From Deltaproteobacteria bacterium (GTDB lineage: Bacteria > Myxococcota_A > UBA796 > GCA-2862545), in the NCBI GenBank assembly GCA_019307545.1, contig JAFDJI010000136.1, positions 1-7,992 of the forward strand: a stretch of 7,992 nucleotides of DNA, in the 5' to 3' direction. Made by a program: the position numbers and the translations under genes. How positions within the stretch are numbered: position 1 is the first letter of the stretch; each line of letters starts with the position of its first letter. Below are positions 1 to 7,045 of the stretch, piece by piece. Below the pieces are notes generated by a model that did no database searches, had not been told where the DNA came from, and saw nothing but the letters and a program-made list of their open reading frames with translations.

Positions 1-3000
1 TCCACCGTGACGCTCAAGCGCATCGTGGCCGTCCCGAACGAGCCCGACCAGGAGGTCACCACCTGGATCGACATCGGCTCCATGGTCCCAGAGGCGGGCC
101 GCGGCGTGTACGAGTTGAAGCTGCGCGGCATCGAGCCCGAGGAGGAAGAGGAGGAGGAAGACGCGACCGCCGAGACCGAGCGGATGGACACCGGGTGGTG
201 GCCCCGCCAGGTCGAGGAAGAAGAAGAGGAGGAGACCGGCCCCACCGACTTCAGCCGTTTGCTGGTCACCGACATGCAGTTGGTCGCGAAGCTCGCCGAG
301 CCCGGGCCCGACCAGACCTGGGCCCCGTCGGCCGAGGTGTGGGCCTTCAACACCCACGACAACGGTCCGGTCACCGGCGCCGAGGTGCAGATGGTGCGCC
401 CGAGTGGGCAGGTCATCGGCGAGTGCCGAACGGACTTCTCGGGTGGATGTACCCTGGAGGTCGAACAGGACCCCCTCGACGAGACCCCGCCTCTGGCGAT
501 CGTGGTGCGCCGCGGCGAGGACATGAGCTACCTGAAGTTCTCCGACCTTCAGGTGCCGCCCCCCGGCGACGTGCACGGCGTGCCCTACCTGGACGAGCAG
601 CCCTACCGCGCCTCGGTCTACACCGACCGTGGCGTGTACCGCCCCGGAGACACGGCCCACGTGTCGGCCATCCTGCGCAAGGCGGACCACACCGCACCCC
701 AGCCCAACCTCCCGGTCGTGGCGAAGCTCTTCGACCCCAAGCGCAAGGAGCTGCGGAAGAAGGTGCTGCAAGCCAACCCGGCGGGAATGGTCTCGGTGGA
801 CCTGCCCTTCGCCGACTTCGCCACCACCGGGCAGTACCGGGTGGCCCTCGAGGTCGGGGAGCGCCAGGTGGGCGAGACCACCTTCAACGTGGAGGAGTTC
901 GTCCCCGAGCGCATGAAGGTGGAGGCGTCCATCGAGGGGGAGCACCTCTCGGACGACCCGGTGCCGGTGGACATCGCGGGACGATGGCTCTTCGGCGGCA
1001 ACGCCAGCGGCAGCGAGGTGGAGCTGACCTGCCAGTTGGTGCCCGGGGGCTTCACCCCCGCGAAGAACAAGAGCTTCCAGTACGGCCTCGCCGAGATCGA
1101 GGACGGCACCGATCGCCGTGTGGTGTCGCTGGGCGCCTTGTCGGATCGCCTGAACGAAGAAGGCGAGGTCACCCTGAACTGCCCGGCCGCCGCCCGATCC
1201 GGTGGCTTCCTCGGCGCGGCCACCCTGGTCGCGCAGGCCGCGGTGTTCGAGGGCGACTCGGGCCGTACCACCCTGGGAGAGGCGAGCGCCCCGGTCCACC
1301 CGGAGCACTACTACGTGGGGCTGTCCACCTCAGCGACCAAGGTGAAGCCCGGCGACGCTCTGAACGTGAGCGGCCTGGTGGTGGACTGGAGTGGCGAGGT
1401 CTACCCCTCCGTCTCCAAGGTCACCGTGGACCTGGTCCGACTGCAGGAGGAGTACCTGTACACCTGGGATTCCGAGGAGCACCGGTACCGCTACCGCCGC
1501 ATGCTCCGTCGATCCCAGGAGGACACCGCCGAGGCCGCCGTGCAGGACGGCCGGTTCTCCCTCACCCTGCACCCGTCCATGAACAGCGCCGGCTACCTGG
1601 TGGTGGCCAAGTCGGGCGATGCCCGCACCGAGCTGTTCGTGGAGGGCTCGGGGCGCCGCTACTGGTGGCAGCCCCGTGAGACCGCCGTCGACCAGACGCC
1701 CCGCCCCAACAAGCCCGGCGAGCTGGCCATGGAGACCACCGAGGTCGCTCAGGTGGGCGACAAGGTCACCGTGAAGGTCATCGCGCCCTACGGCGGTCGG
1801 ATGCTGTTCACCGCCGAGACCCACGAGGTGGTCGAACACAGGTGGACGGACGTGCAGGCCGGCGAGGTGGAGTGGACCTTCAAGGTCCGGGAGTTCGTGC
1901 CCAACATCTACGTGAGCGCGCTCTTGGTGAAGGACCCACACCTGGAGTCGGTGGAGGCGTTCCTGCCGGACCGCGCCTTTGGGGTGCGCTCGGTGCGCAT
2001 CCAGCCCCGGGAGTACACCCACGACCTGGCGCTGACCGTGCCCAACGAGGTGCGGCCCTACAGCGAGCTGACCGTGGGCATCGACCTCGGCCCCCTCGAG
2101 GAGCCCACCTTCGTCACCGTAGCTGCGGTGGACGAGGGGATCCTGTCCCTGACGAAGTTCCCGTCGCCCAACCCCTTCGAGAGCATCTTTGCGCGGCGCG
2201 AGCTGGGTGTGGACACCTACGAGACGGTGGGGTGGACGCTGCTGGTGCCACCCGGCGGACCGGGGAGCCACACCGGTGGCGACGGTGACTCCGCCGGGAG
2301 CGGTCGGGTGCAGATGGTGAAGCCGGTGGCCCTGTGGTCCGGGGTCGTGGAGGTGCCGCGCTCCGGGAAGGCCACGGTGTCCTTCGACGTGCCCGGCTAC
2401 CGTGGCGAGTTGCGGGTGATGGCGGTCTCTGCCGGCCCGAAGCGCATGGGCCATGCCGACCGCCCGGTGACCGTGCGCGACCCGATCGTGCTCCAGACCA
2501 CCCTGCCGCGCTTCCTCATCGAGGGCGATGAGGCGGTGCTGCCGGTGTTCGTGTCCAACGCCTCTGGCGCGGCACAGGACATCGTGGTGGACCTGGCGGC
2601 CGAAGACCTCGCGCTCCCTGGAGATGCGGCACTCACCGCGCTCGTGGAACGTCCCTCGCCGGTGTTGGTGCTGGGAGATGCCCAGGCGCGGCTGCACCTG
2701 GAGGACGGTGCGTCCGACACGGTGCTGTTCCGGGTACGGGCGACGAACGCCCCCGACGCCGCGAAGTTCAAGGTGACCGCCACCGCGGGGTCGCTGGTCT
2801 CCTTCGAGGAGATCGAGCTTCCGATCGCCCGCGGGGAGTCGGAGTCGCGCGAAACGGTGAAGTTGGCCCTGGTCAAGGGCGCGAACGACCTCGGCCCGGC
2901 CTTGGACGGTTGGATCGAAGGGACCGACCGCACCCGCATCTGGGTCACCACCAACCCCTACGGCGAGGCGCTGTCCCACGTGCGTGCCCTGGTGCGCTAC

Positions 3001-4437
3001 CCCTATGGTTGCATCGAGCAGACAACCTCTTCCACCCGCCCCCTGCTGTACGTGTCCACCCTGCTCGACGTGGTGGACCCGGAGCTGGCGAAGGAGGCGC
3101 CGGTGGACAAGATGGTCCAGTACGGGGTGGAGCGGATCCTCTCCATGCAGACGCCCACCGGAGGCTTCGCCTACTGGCCGGGCGGCTACGCCCCCAACCC
3201 CTGGGGCACGGCCTACGCGACCCACCTGCTGCTCGACGCCAAGGAGGCCGGCCACGCCGTTCCTTCTCGTCCCCTGGACGACGCCCTCGACTACCTGGAG
3301 CGTGAGGCCGACACCCGGGTGGGCACCTACGAGGGCGACAACACCACCGCCTATGTCCAGTACGTCCTCGCCCGGGCCGGTCGCGCGCGCACCGCGCAGG
3401 CCGAGACCCTGTTGGCGCAGCTCGGCGAGGGGCAGCGCACCGGTCGTCGCTACCGCGAGGTGGCCGAGCCGCGGTACCTCCTCATGACGGCGATGCAGCT
3501 CGGTGGGGACCGTCGCTACGAGTCCCAGCTGCGCGCTCCGGACACCTCACAGCTCACCAACGAGCGCAAGAACGACTGGTCCTTCTGGTCCGACCTGCGC
3601 AGCCGCGGGTTCCAGCTTGCGCTGTACCACGACATGTTCGGGGCCACCGGTGACGAGGGGCAGGCGCTCGCGAACGTGGTCGGCAACGGCCTCGCGCTGC
3701 ACCGGAGCACCTACTACACCACCCAGGAGATGGCCTGGGGTCTGACCGGGCTCGGAAAGTGGGTCAGCGGCGGGCTCTCGGACATCGGCGAGCCCACCCT
3801 CTCTGTGAACGGCCAGGAGATCGCGGCCCAGTCCATCGCGTCCAAGGGCGGTGCCGACTACGTGTGGACCCTCAGCGGGGCCACCGGGGCCGGGGCGGTG
3901 AACCTCGACCTGCCGAAGACCGGCGGCAAGGCCGTGTACGCGGTGGTCTCGGTGCAGGGAGTGCGGACCGAGGGCGCCCCGGCGGGCGGCAACGGTCTCT
4001 CCCTGACCCGGGAGATCCTGGCCGCGGACGGGCGCCCCTTCGATCTGTCTAGCCACCAGCTCGGTGACCCGGTGTTCGTGCGCATCGGCATCACGAACAC
4101 CTCGGGCAGCACCGTGCAGAACATCGCCCTGGTGGACCGGATCCCGGCGGGGTGGGAGATCGAGAACCCCCGCCTCGGGCGCGGGCACGCGGTGGACTGG
4201 ATCGACCCGAGCGAGACCTGGGCCGTGGAGCACATGAACCTGCGCGACGACCGGGTGGAGGTGTTCGGCACCCTGCAGAGACGGGAGAAGCGGTATGTCA
4301 CCTACCAGGTCCGCGCGGTGACCGGCGGAACCTTCACCCATCCGGCCGTGTCCGCGGAGGCGATGTACGATCCCCGCATCTGGTCACGGCTCCAGAAGAC
4401 CCGGGTGACCATCCGCGACCCCTGGAGCGGTAGCTGA
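1..4437 (+). CDS. Alpha-2-macroglobulin family protein (bacterial YfhM type), 5' end missing
   Basis: Large periplasmic protease-trap protein. In this family a protease cuts the bait region, the protein collapses around it, and a Cys-Gln thioester attaches to it covalently. The frame is open through base 1, so the N-terminus (signal peptide or lipobox, first macroglobulin domains) is outside. Numbering here starts at the GTG at base 7, which is probably not the true start; 1476 residues follow, against about 1650 for E. coli YfhM. Seen in order: a TDMQLVAK strand at 88-95; the DRGVYRPGD macroglobulin motif at 207-215; FNVEEFVPERMKV at 293-305; WLFGGNASG at 327-335; AAVDEGIL at 706-713; the WSGVVEV strand at 777-783 and a GELRVMAV strand at 800-807; the thioester CIEQ at 1002-1005 inside the helical thioester domain; STYYTTQE at 1234-1241; and a C-terminal domain with DDRV at 1414-1417 and EAMYDP at 1451-1456. 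Two glutamate runs (43-52 and 70-76) are unusual. The stop overlaps the pbpC start. Family assignment is firm; whether the protein is lipid-anchored cannot be told. Confidence 0.95.
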   Translation, partial: STVTLKRIVAVPNEPDQEVTTWIDIGSMVPEAGRGVYELKLRGIEPEEEEEEEDATAETERMDTGWWPRQVEEEEEEETGPTDFSRLLVTDMQLVAKLAEPGPDQTWAPSAEVWAFNTHDNGPVTGAEVQMVRPSGQVIGECRTDFSGGCTLEVEQDPLDETPPLAIVVRRGEDMSYLKFSDLQVPPPGDVHGVPYLDEQPYRASVYTDRGVYRPGDTAHVSAILRKADHTAPQPNLPVVAKLFDPKRKELRKKVLQANPAGMVSVDLPFADFATTGQYRVALEVGERQVGETTFNVEEFVPERMKVEASIEGEHLSDDPVPVDIAGRWLFGGNASGSEVELTCQLVPGGFTPAKNKSFQYGLAEIEDGTDRRVVSLGALSDRLNEEGEVTLNCPAAARSGGFLGAATLVAQAAVFEGDSGRTTLGEASAPVHPEHYYVGLSTSATKVKPGDALNVSGLVVDWSGEVYPSVSKVTVDLVRLQEEYLYTWDSEEHRYRYRRMLRRSQEDTAEAAVQDGRFSLTLHPSMNSAGYLVVAKSGDARTELFVEGSGRRYWWQPRETAVDQTPRPNKPGELAMETTEVAQVGDKVTVKVIAPYGGRMLFTAETHEVVEHRWTDVQAGEVEWTFKVREFVPNIYVSALLVKDPHLESVEAFLPDRAFGVRSVRIQPREYTHDLALTVPNEVRPYSELTVGIDLGPLEEPTFVTVAAVDEGILSLTKFPSPNPFESIFARRELGVDTYETVGWTLLVPPGGPGSHTGGDGDSAGSGRVQMVKPVALWSGVVEVPRSGKATVSFDVPGYRGELRVMAVSAGPKRMGHADRPVTVRDPIVLQTTLPRFLIEGDEAVLPVFVSNASGAAQDIVVDLAAEDLALPGDAALTALVERPSPVLVLGDAQARLHLEDGASDTVLFRVRATNAPDAAKFKVTATAGSLVSFEEIELPIARGESESRETVKLALVKGANDLGPALDGWIEGTDRTRIWVTTNPYGEALSHVRALVRYPYGCIEQTTSSTRPLLYVSTLLDVVDPELAKEAPVDKMVQYGVERILSMQTPTGGFAYWPGGYAPNPWGTAYATHLLLDAKEAGHAVPSRPLDDALDYLEREADTRVGTYEGDNTTAYVQYVLARAGRARTAQAETLLAQLGEGQRTGRRYREVAEPRYLLMTAMQLGGDRRYESQLRAPDTSQLTNERKNDWSFWSDLRSRGFQLALYHDMFGATGDEGQALANVVGNGLALHRSTYYTTQEMAWGLTGLGKWVSGGLSDIGEPTLSVNGQEIAAQSIASKGGADYVWTLSGATGAGAVNLDLPKTGGKAVYAVVSVQGVRTEGAPAGGNGLSLTREILAADGRPFDLSSHQLGDPVFVRIGITNTSGSTVQNIALVDRIPAGWEIENPRLGRGHAVDWIDPSETWAVEHMNLRDDRVEVFGTLQRREKRYVTYQVRAVTGGTFTHPAVSAEAMYDPRIWSRLQKTRVTIRDPWSGS
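133..234 (+). repeat. Twin poly-glutamate tracts (GAG/GAA-rich) within the A2M gene
   Basis: Two purine-rich runs encode nearly pure glutamate: residues 43-52 (bases 133-162) and 70-76 (bases 214-234). They flank a short segment with GWWPR at 63-67. The codons mix GAG and GAA, so the tracts are not a simple triplet-slippage product of one codon. They lie just before the TDMQLVAK strand, in what should be a linker or loop between macroglobulin domains. No function is assigned. Confidence 0.8.
2212..2322 (+). other. Candidate bait region of the A2M
   Basis: This covers residues about 736-772, between the AAVDEGIL domain and the WSGVVEV/GELRV strands. Bacterial A2Ms carry their protease-sensitive bait segment at this position, often with a GGDGD-like stretch, and GGDGD is visible here at 757-761. 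The segment is rich in Gly, Pro and Ser (residues 748-766), as expected of an exposed, disordered loop. Basic residues suited to trypsin-like cutting are few: Arg767 and Lys772. Placement rests on motif order, not on a structural alignment. Confidence 0.5.
3001..3024 (+). other. Thioester motif (YGCIEQ) of the A2M thioester domain
   Basis: The codons read Pro-Tyr-Gly-Cys-Ile-Glu-Gln-Thr. Cys1002 and Gln1005 (numbered from base 7) form the internal thioester in families with C-X-E-Q. The family norm in bacteria is CLEQ or similar and in vertebrates CGEQ, so Ile at the X position is a conservative variant. Many bacterial A2M paralogues lack this motif, so its presence points to a covalent-trapping, YfhM-like type rather than a thioester-less paralogue. 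Confidence 0.93.
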
Positions 4438-4439
4438 TG
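4424..4439 (+). promoter_or_regulatory. Ribosome binding site and TGATG start/stop overlap coupling pbpC to the A2M gene
   Basis: GGAG at 4424-4427 lies 9 bases before the ATG at 4437, and that ATG shares its A with the A2M stop codon TGA (4435-4437). This supports the chosen pbpC start and suggests translational coupling, so the two proteins are probably made from one mRNA. No promoter is visible between them and there is no room for one. Confidence 0.85.
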
Positions 4440-6809
4440 AATCTCCGGGTCGCCGCTCGCCGCGCCCTCTTCGCCCTGTCCTCCGTGGCAGTGGTGGGGG
4501 GCGCGGTGTGGGCGGCGGCCTGGAAGGTGCCCCTTCCCGACCGGATCGAGACGTCCGGATCGGCCATGGTGCTGTACCGGGACGGCCTGCCCGCGCACGT
4601 GGAGCTGTCCCCCGACGACAAGTGGCGCATCCCCGTAGCGGTGGAGGAGGCGGACCCCGACTACCTCGAGGCGTTGGTGCGCCTGGAGGACAAGCGCTTC
4701 TATCTGCACGCCGGCGTGGACCCCCTCGCGGTGAGCCGAGCGGTGGTCCAGAACACCCGCTCCGGAGAGGTGGTGTCCGGCGCGTCGACGCTCACCATGC
4801 AGCTGGCGCGACTGGTCGAGCCCCGCCCGCGGACCCTCCGGTCCAAGGTGGTGGAGGCGGCCCGCGCGGTCCAACTCGAGGTGCGCCTCTCCAAGGACGA
4901 GATCCTGGCGGCCTACCTGACCTTCGTCCCCTACGGGCGCAACCTGGAGGGCATCGAGGCGGCGTCCTGGGCCTACTTCGGGCACGCGGCCGCGGAGCTG
5001 GACCCCGCCGAGATCGCCACCCTCCTCGCCGTCCCCCAGAACCCCAACGCCCGCTACCCCGCCCCCGGCCACACCGAGCGACTTCGGGTCGCCCGGGACG
5101 AGATCGCGGACCGGCTGTTGGCCTTGGGCGCCCTGCCCACCGGGAGCGAGGACGCCCCCCTGTCCACGGAGGAGGTCCTCGCCCAGGTGAAGGCGGCTTC
5201 GGTGCCGGATCGCCTTCGTCCGGTGCCACGGGACATCCCCCACGCCGCGGCCTGGCTGCGCCATGGGCGAGGGACCCCGGCGCGGTTGGAGACCACCCTG
5301 GACCGCGGGGTGCAGGCGCTGGTGGAGCGGGTGCTGGCCAACCACCGTGAAGAGGCGCAGGTGAAGGGCATCCACAACGCCTCGGTGGTGGTGGTGGACC
5401 ACCACACCGCGGAGGTTCGCGCCCTGCTCGGAAGCTTCGACTTCTGGGACGCCGAGCACGGGGGCCAGATCATCGGCTTCGACAACCCGCGCTCTCCGGG
5501 CTCCACCCTCAAGCCCTTCATCTACGCCCGGGCCATCGACCGCGGCTTGATCCTCCCCGAGCACCTGCGGCCGGACATCCCGGTTGCCTATGGCACCTAC
5601 GCGCCGGAGAACTACGACGGGCGGTTCGCGGGGGTGGTGCGGATGGAGGAGGCGCTGTCGCGCTCGCTCAACGTGCCCTTCGTGAACCTGCTCCAGGACG
5701 TGGAGGTGGAGCCCTTCCTCGCCGACCTGCGCGCCATGGGGGCGCGTCACCTGGACCCGATGCCCGGACACTACGGGCTCAGCGCGGCCGCAGGGGGCAT
5801 CGAGCTGACTCCACTGGAGATGGCGGCCCTTTTCACTACCCTGGCCGAGGACGGGCGCTATCGCCCGCTCACCGCGGTGCCTCGGGAGCGGGGAGAGCGG
5901 GCGGTGCTCTCCAAGGGGTCGGCGTGGTTGACCCGGCGGGCGCTCATGCTCAAGGACCGCCCCGACTTCCCGTCCCGCCGCGAGCTCTCCAGCGCCCCAA
6001 GGCGCATTCACTGGAAGACCGGCACCAGCTTCGGCCACCGGGACGCCTGGGCCATCGGCTCGGGCGAGCGGTACACGGTGGTGGTGTGGATGGGCAACTT
6101 CGACAACACCGGCTCCATCCACCTGGTGGGCTCCGAGGCCGCGGGACCGGTCCTCTTCGATCTACTCGAGGGGCTGGACGACGGGGCGAGGGGTCCCGCG
6201 AAACCGCCTCCCGCCGAGCTGATCGAGGTGGAGGTGTGCGCGTTGTCCGGACACCTGCCCACCGAAGCCTGTCCCCGCCGCAGTACCGCCCTCGCCCTGG
6301 AGCACCGGGTGCCCATCGAGAAGTGCCCCTACCACCACGCGGTGGAAGTGGACGTGGCCACGGGACAGGCGGTGACCCCGCTCTGTCGGGAGGGGCGGGA
6401 GACCCGGGTCGATCAGTACGTGCTCTGGCCCTCGGCGGTGCGGCGGTGGCTCGACGACCGCAGTCGTTGGCAGCCCAGCCGTCCGCCGCTGGCGCCGGGC
6501 TGCGAGCCGGTCGCCCACACCGAGCCGCCCCGCATCCTCTCCCCGAGGCGGGAGGAGACGGTGGTGCTCCTTCCCGGGGTTGCGGCCACCGACCAGGAAG
6601 TTCCGCTGGAGGCGGAGAGTGCCCTGGCCGACGCGGCGTTGAGCTGGTTCGTGGACGGGGAGTGGATCGGGAGCGCGTCGGCGGACGAGCGGTTGTGGTG
6701 GACCCCGGAGCCGGGGGTGCACGAGGTGGTGGTGCTCGACACCCGGGGGCTCAGCAGCCGGGTGGAGGTGGAGGTCTCGGGCGGGAGGTTTGCGCGGGTG
6801 GTGCGATGA
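4437..6809 (+). CDS. pbpC: Penicillin-binding protein 1C, bifunctional peptidoglycan glycosyltransferase/transpeptidase
   Basis: Class A penicillin-binding protein of 790 residues, close to the usual PBP1C length. It polymerises lipid II into glycan strands and cross-links stem peptides on the periplasmic face of the inner membrane. A short basic N-terminus precedes one membrane segment (about 10-29). The GT51 domain shows EDKRFY with the catalytic Glu84, GASTLTMQ at 115-122 (TMQ instead of TQQ is normal for PBP1C), RSKVVE at 135-140 and KDEILAAYL at 153-161. The transpeptidase domain shows STLK (nucleophile Ser356, Lys359), SLN at 410-412 and KTGTS at 527-531. Cysteines at 601, 612, 630 and 650 follow the PBP1C pattern after the transpeptidase domain. 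The last 90 or so residues fit the PBP1C C-terminal beta domain (BiPBP_C), including a SWFVDGEWIG stretch at 736-745. Coupling to the upstream A2M gene is the classic yfhM-pbpC arrangement and strengthens both calls. All catalytic motifs are intact. Confidence 0.96.
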   Translation: MNLRVAARRALFALSSVAVVGGAVWAAAWKVPLPDRIETSGSAMVLYRDGLPAHVELSPDDKWRIPVAVEEADPDYLEALVRLEDKRFYLHAGVDPLAVSRAVVQNTRSGEVVSGASTLTMQLARLVEPRPRTLRSKVVEAARAVQLEVRLSKDEILAAYLTFVPYGRNLEGIEAASWAYFGHAAAELDPAEIATLLAVPQNPNARYPAPGHTERLRVARDEIADRLLALGALPTGSEDAPLSTEEVLAQVKAASVPDRLRPVPRDIPHAAAWLRHGRGTPARLETTLDRGVQALVERVLANHREEAQVKGIHNASVVVVDHHTAEVRALLGSFDFWDAEHGGQIIGFDNPRSPGSTLKPFIYARAIDRGLILPEHLRPDIPVAYGTYAPENYDGRFAGVVRMEEALSRSLNVPFVNLLQDVEVEPFLADLRAMGARHLDPMPGHYGLSAAAGGIELTPLEMAALFTTLAEDGRYRPLTAVPRERGERAVLSKGSAWLTRRALMLKDRPDFPSRRELSSAPRRIHWKTGTSFGHRDAWAIGSGERYTVVVWMGNFDNTGSIHLVGSEAAGPVLFDLLEGLDDGARGPAKPPPAELIEVEVCALSGHLPTEACPRRSTALALEHRVPIEKCPYHHAVEVDVATGQAVTPLCREGRETRVDQYVLWPSAVRRWLDDRSRWQPSRPPLAPGCEPVAHTEPPRILSPRREETVVLLPGVAATDQEVPLEAESALADAALSWFVDGEWIGSASADERLWWTPEPGVHEVVVLDTRGLSSRVEVEVSGGRFARVVR

Positions 6810-6886
6810 CCACCGGACGCCATCCCCGTTTCCGGATTGCGCGACAAGATTGAATGGGTGCGTCGATTCCTGCGGCCACCCGGGGA

Positions 6887-6992
6887 GGGTGTCGGGCGGA
6901 CGTCCGTCGCCCCGACGGACGTCTGTCACCCGCGAAACGCCGTCCGCGTCGACCTCCACCCTGAATCGGAGGTGTGCGTGGGTCCGACACCC
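6887..6992. repeat. Nested inverted repeats between pbpC and the transposase
   Basis: A perfect 11-base inverted repeat (arms 6899-6909 and 6913-6923, arm GACGTCCGTCG, loop CCC) extends to 15 pairs (6895-6909 with 6913-6927) if two G-T pairs are allowed. Its flank GGGTG (6887-6891) can pair with CACCC at 6927-6931. A longer version, GGGTGTCGG (6887-6895), is instead complementary to CCGACACCC at 6984-6992, so two alternative folds compete. No T-run follows on either strand, so a standard intrinsic terminator is not supported. It could end pbpC transcription by another route, or be the terIS hairpin region of the IS91-like element, which is expected upstream of the transposase. The choice is unresolved. 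Confidence 0.75.
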
Positions 6993-7045
6993 GAACGGGG
7001 GAACGCCGGTCTTTCGTCGGTACGAAGGTTGCTCGCTGCGTCTGC

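Noticed and set aside
195..1679. Alternative + frame of 494 codons inside the A2M gene
   Set aside because: Arg/Gly/Pro-rich out-of-frame reading typical of high-GC DNA; the real frame carries all conserved motifs.
1330..3255. Long antisense open frame (641 codons) within the A2M gene
   Set aside because: The strong G/C third-position bias removes stops from the complementary frame. The product is His/Gly/Arg-rich with no recognisable domain, and the sense frame has a full set of family motifs.
5383..5408. GGTGG-type repeats followed by ACCACCAC inside pbpC
   Set aside because: They encode a normal beta strand of valines followed by Asp-His-His; the inverted repeat is a by-product of GTG and CAC codons.
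4302..6122. Antisense open frame (606 codons) across the A2M-pbpC junction
   Set aside because: Same cause: a compositional shadow. It crosses two well-supported sense genes and has no domain or credible ribosome site.
6797..6814. Six-pair hairpin GGTGGT/ACCACC across the pbpC stop codon
   Set aside because: Short stem, no T-run, and simple repeats like this are frequent in GC-rich coding sequence.
6806..6853. Fifteen-residue ORF whose ATG overlaps the pbpC stop (ATGA)
   Set aside because: The overlap looks like coupling but the product is tiny with no motif, and the only support is the chance ATGA.
6810..7045. Search for a tRNA, small RNA, CRISPR or attachment site in the gap
   Set aside because: No cloverleaf, no regularly spaced direct repeats and no tRNA-end sequence is visible; the palindrome is the only clear structure.
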